A stretch of DNA of 32,027 nt from Terriglobia bacterium. Its GTDB lineage: Bacteria; Acidobacteriota; Terriglobia; Bryobacterales; Bryobacteraceae. Location of the stretch: the NCBI GenBank assembly GCA_020073615.1, contig JAIQEX010000079.1, forward strand, positions 1 through 32,027. Reading direction: 5' to 3'. Of the stretch, positions 30,017 through 32,027 are shown in pieces. A model generated the notes under the pieces. That model was not told the origin of the DNA. It made no database searches and worked only from the letters and a program-made list of their open reading frames with translations. Position numbers and translations under genes: made by a program. Each line of letters starts with the position of its first letter. Within the stretch, counting starts at the first letter, position 1.

Positions 30017-31661
30017 CTAGGCCTGCGCACCGTGTTCCAGCAGCAGATCCATGATTTCCACGAATCCCTTGTCGCGGGCAAGTTGCACGAGCGGCCGGCC
30101 GTCGGGATGCCGGCCCATGACGCCGGCGCCGTGTTCGAGCAGCACGCGCACCGCGCCGGTCTTGCCGCGATCCACCATTCGTACCAGAGGCGTTTGCCAG
30201 TCCTCCGGTTTGGGATCGCGCGAGAGGCACTCGGCGAAAGGCCGGTTGAGCGCCTTCGCTCAGCAACATGTCCCGCACCCGGGTCTGGTCGAAGAAGTCC
30301 GCCCACCCGGCCGGTGTGCCATCGTAAAACGGCTCGCGGAGCGATAGCGAGGCTCCCCGCTGCACGAGCAGCCGGACGATCTCCTCCTTGCCCCCAGCCG
30401 CGGCATGGTGGAGCGCTGCGGACTCGTCCAGGTAGTCGGGATCGAAACCCAAATCGAGAACCAGCCGGACCGCCTCGGTCCGCCCCGTGTTCGTGGCCTG
30501 GATGACCATCGACTTAGGAGCGCGCGCGAGAAGATCGGGAGAGCGCTCCAGCATGGCGCGGGCGCCGGCCTCATCGCCCGCCAGGCAGAGCGATGCGAAT
30601 CGCTCGACATCGTTCAGTTCGGCGGCCGGTGCGCCGGCTTCCTCCAGCAGGCGTGCGATGTGGAGATTACCCAGCTCCATGGCGTGGCGCCAGGGCGTTT
30701 TCCCTTGGAACATCTCGCCGGTTCTCGCTCCGTGGGCCAGCAGGAGCCGCACCCGATCCTCGTGGCCATGGCGGGCGGCTTGAGAGAGCTCGCGCCCCAA
30801 GCAGCGTGATGGCGCCGGCTTCCGTCGCAATGGCCGCGTCCGGCTTCAGGCCGTGGCGTAGCTGGATCTCCAGCGACGCACCTTGGTTGATCCACAGCGC
30901 CTGTTCGTCGGCGGGATCGGCGCCGCGGGAGAGCAGGAGTTCCGCCAGCTCCCGCCATTGCGGATGAGGCGGCTGGTTCACCAAACCGGTCGAGCCGCCG
31001 CCGAAGACGCCGGTCAATGCCGTGAAGCGGCGCGCGCGGCCGCTGCCTGCGGGTCGTTGCGCTTGATCGTGTAGGCGTTGGGGTCCGCGCCGCGGTCGAG
31101 CAGGAGCTTCGCCGCCTGCCAGGTGGAGTGGCCGGGGCCGGCTGGTTGAACGCGCGAGTAGCAGGCGCAGAGGAGCGGCGCCCAGCCGTGCGGCCCTGGG
31201 CGATTCACAAGCTCGGGGTCCGCACCTAGAAATGAATCGATGGCGCGTACGGCGCCCGATGCCGACGCGGCCCAGATGTTGGCTTCGCCCAGTTCCGGAT
31301 GGTGGGCCAACAGGTCCTGCGCGCGGGCATGAAACGAGCGGTGGTCGTAGTGTGGATCGTCGTAGCATAAGCAGGCGAGATCGACGAGCTGGTTCGCCTC
31401 TTTCTGGTGTGAGGATTGCACCGCGGCTTTCATTTGCGGCCAGCTCTCGAAGCCGGCTTCGCGCGCCAGCACGAGTTGGCAATCGGCCAGGCGTGGCTTC
31501 GCCGCGGCGAGTTGCCCGCCGGACATTCCCGTGTACTGCGGGTGAGCGGCTCGAATACGCGAGAGCGTCTCCGGGTCGCCGGCGCGCCATTTCTTTTGCA
31601 GGGTCCGGGCTTGCTTCTTGAGGTTTTCCAGTGAGGGATGCAGTGGTAACGAAGTGGTCAT
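30017..31661 (-). pseudogene. Ankyrin-repeat protein, broken by three frameshifts
   Basis: An ATG at 31661 with GGAAG before it opens a protein starting MTTSLPLHPSLENLKKQART, in the style of ankyrin proteins common in Acidobacteria. Four segments in changing frames make about 540 residues: 31661 to about 31035 (RGADPNAY), about 31035 to 30800 (FTALTGVFGGG, GLKPDAAIATEAGAITLLG), 30798 to about 30250 (RELSQAARHGHEDRVRLLLA, TGRTEAVRLVLDLGFD) and about 30250 to a TAG at 30017 (GKTGAVRVLLEHGAGVM, DLLLEHGAQA). The shifts fall in a GCGCGCGC run near 31030, a C4 run (30795-30798) and near 30250. It is either true decay or sequence error; three events favour decay. Ankyrin repeats mediate protein binding; the partner is unknown. 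Confidence 0.8.
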
Positions 31662-31855
31662 GACAACTTCCTTTCAGGGCTTGCCGCCCGGCAGCGCCCG
31701 ATCGCTCGCATGGTCAGGCTGAAAGGACAGTTGTTATGTCCGGTTGCTTGGTTGACGTCTCAGGAAGGCTTGGCCCTTTCCGCGAGCTGGCGGCACCCTG
31801 AAGTGCTCAAGCCCAACATAACCGAAAGGGGCTATCACGTCAAGGAAGAGTCTTG

Positions 31856-31878
31856 TCTCATACAAGATGAGCCTGGAG
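31856..31878 (+). repeat. 23-bp direct repeat, copy 1
   Basis: Starts TCTCATACAAGATGAG and is repeated exactly at 31891-31913, 35 bases later. It contains interlocked small inverted repeats (CTTGT/ACAAG and CTCAT/ATGAG). It probably belongs to the left end of the transposon that begins here. Confidence 0.7.
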
Positions 31879-31890
31879 TGGGGGTGCGTT

Positions 31891-31913
31891 TCTCATACAA
31901 GATGAGCCTGGAG
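31891..31913 (+). repeat. 23-bp direct repeat, copy 2
   Basis: Exact copy of 31856-31878. The last nine bases (GAGCCTGGA) occur a third time at 31968-31976 inside the first codons of the transposase gene. It could be a transposase-binding site or a duplicated gene start. Confidence 0.7.
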
Positions 31914-31947
31914 GAGCGATCCGGCATGCTGGGAGTTGATCATCAGC

Positions 31948-32027
31948 ATGCAAGCACCAGAGAAGTTGAGCCTGGAACAGATCCGGGCGTTTTTGGAAGG
32001 GAGCAATGAGGTCCGGTTCGAAGGGCG
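31948..32027 (+). CDS. Integrase-core transposase, N-terminal fragment at window edge
   Basis: The last 80 bases open a frame MQAPEKLSLEQIRAFLEGSN and continue to the window end. The SLEQIRAFLEGS segment is like the N-terminus of the integrase-type (rve) transposases abundant in Solibacter-like genomes; that family has a helical DNA-binding start and a DDE core further on, outside this window. No clear ribosome site precedes the ATG. The 286 bases between the ankyrin gene and this ATG hold the ankyrin upstream region, the 23-bp repeats, and no other gene I can support. Confidence 0.55.
   Translation, partial: MQAPEKLSLEQIRAFLEGSNEVRFEG

Noticed and set aside
29556-30830. Upstream extension of the NACHT frame giving a 2210-residue protein with ankyrin repeats at its start
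   Set aside because: The extension joins part of the broken ankyrin gene to the antisense of the decayed secreted-protein copy (low-complexity Arg/Ala/Gly). The frame is open only because of high GC. The recognisable NACHT protein begins at 29555.
31722-31822. GTTATGT / ACATAAC inverted pair as a small mobile unit
   Set aside because: Only seven matching bases with no further symmetry or target duplication; chance is sufficient.
31710-32009. 99-residue plus-strand frame after the ankyrin gene
   Set aside because: It spans the 23-bp repeats and overlaps the recognisable transposase start in another frame; no ribosome site or family resemblance.

Overview
The window reads as a chromosomal stretch of a high-GC Gram-negative bacterium. 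It is most likely an Acidobacteriota of the Bryobacterales/Solibacter kind. That placement is inferred from protein style (PadR, ankyrin and integrase types), the K+-independent pyrophosphatase, the TolC-based efflux operon and codon choice. No rRNA, tRNA or CRISPR array was seen.

Layout. (1) 1-7081, minus strand: one tightly packed operon reading tetR - tolC-like outer membrane factor - HlyD-type adaptor - two ABC ATPases - two ABC-2 permeases, the last cut by the window edge. It resembles the E. coli cecR-ybhGFSR locus, with the twin ATPase split into two genes and its own outer-membrane channel added. (2) 7082-9081: a small Cys-rich ORF flanked by related palindromic boxes, endonuclease IV (nfo) with no ordinary start codon, an ICMT-like methyltransferase, and a frameshifted padR. 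(3) 9225-11680: accessory patch. A ribbon-helix-helix gene and a PHP-type gene form a two-gene operon that is cut by an IS4-type element (9640-11250, imperfect 20-bp terminal repeats). The 3' part of another gene lies on the far side. (4) 11794-16146: carA-carB. (5) 16235-18411: two exported or membrane-anchored proteins of unknown role, minus strand. (6) 18576-21065: a membrane pyrophosphatase with a good promoter. (7) 21274-24185: a DUF3142 protein and a 728-residue secreted protein, overlapping by ATGA.

(8) 24198-29555, minus strand, is the most striking gene. It is a 1785-residue STAND-type protein with an uncharacterised helical N-terminus, a NACHT NTPase and about 24 HEAT-like repeats of 33 residues. 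This architecture fits a large innate-immunity (anti-phage) sensor; the role is inferred. It lies between the intact 728-residue gene and a damaged, same-orientation copy of part of that gene (29687-29992), so it is bracketed by direct repeats about 5.6-6 kb apart. Its start overlaps the stop of a short upstream reading frame by ATGA, hinting at a leader or a lost partner gene. (9) 30017-31661: an ankyrin-repeat gene broken by three frameshifts. (10) 31856-32027: a 23-bp direct repeat and the first codons of an integrase-type transposase.

The two ends of the 9.2-11.7 kb and 24.2-32.0 kb stretches look like turnover zones (IS elements, truncated and frameshifted genes, a candidate defence gene). 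The stretches 1-7, 11.8-16.2 and 18.6-24.2 kb look like stable core or transport genes.
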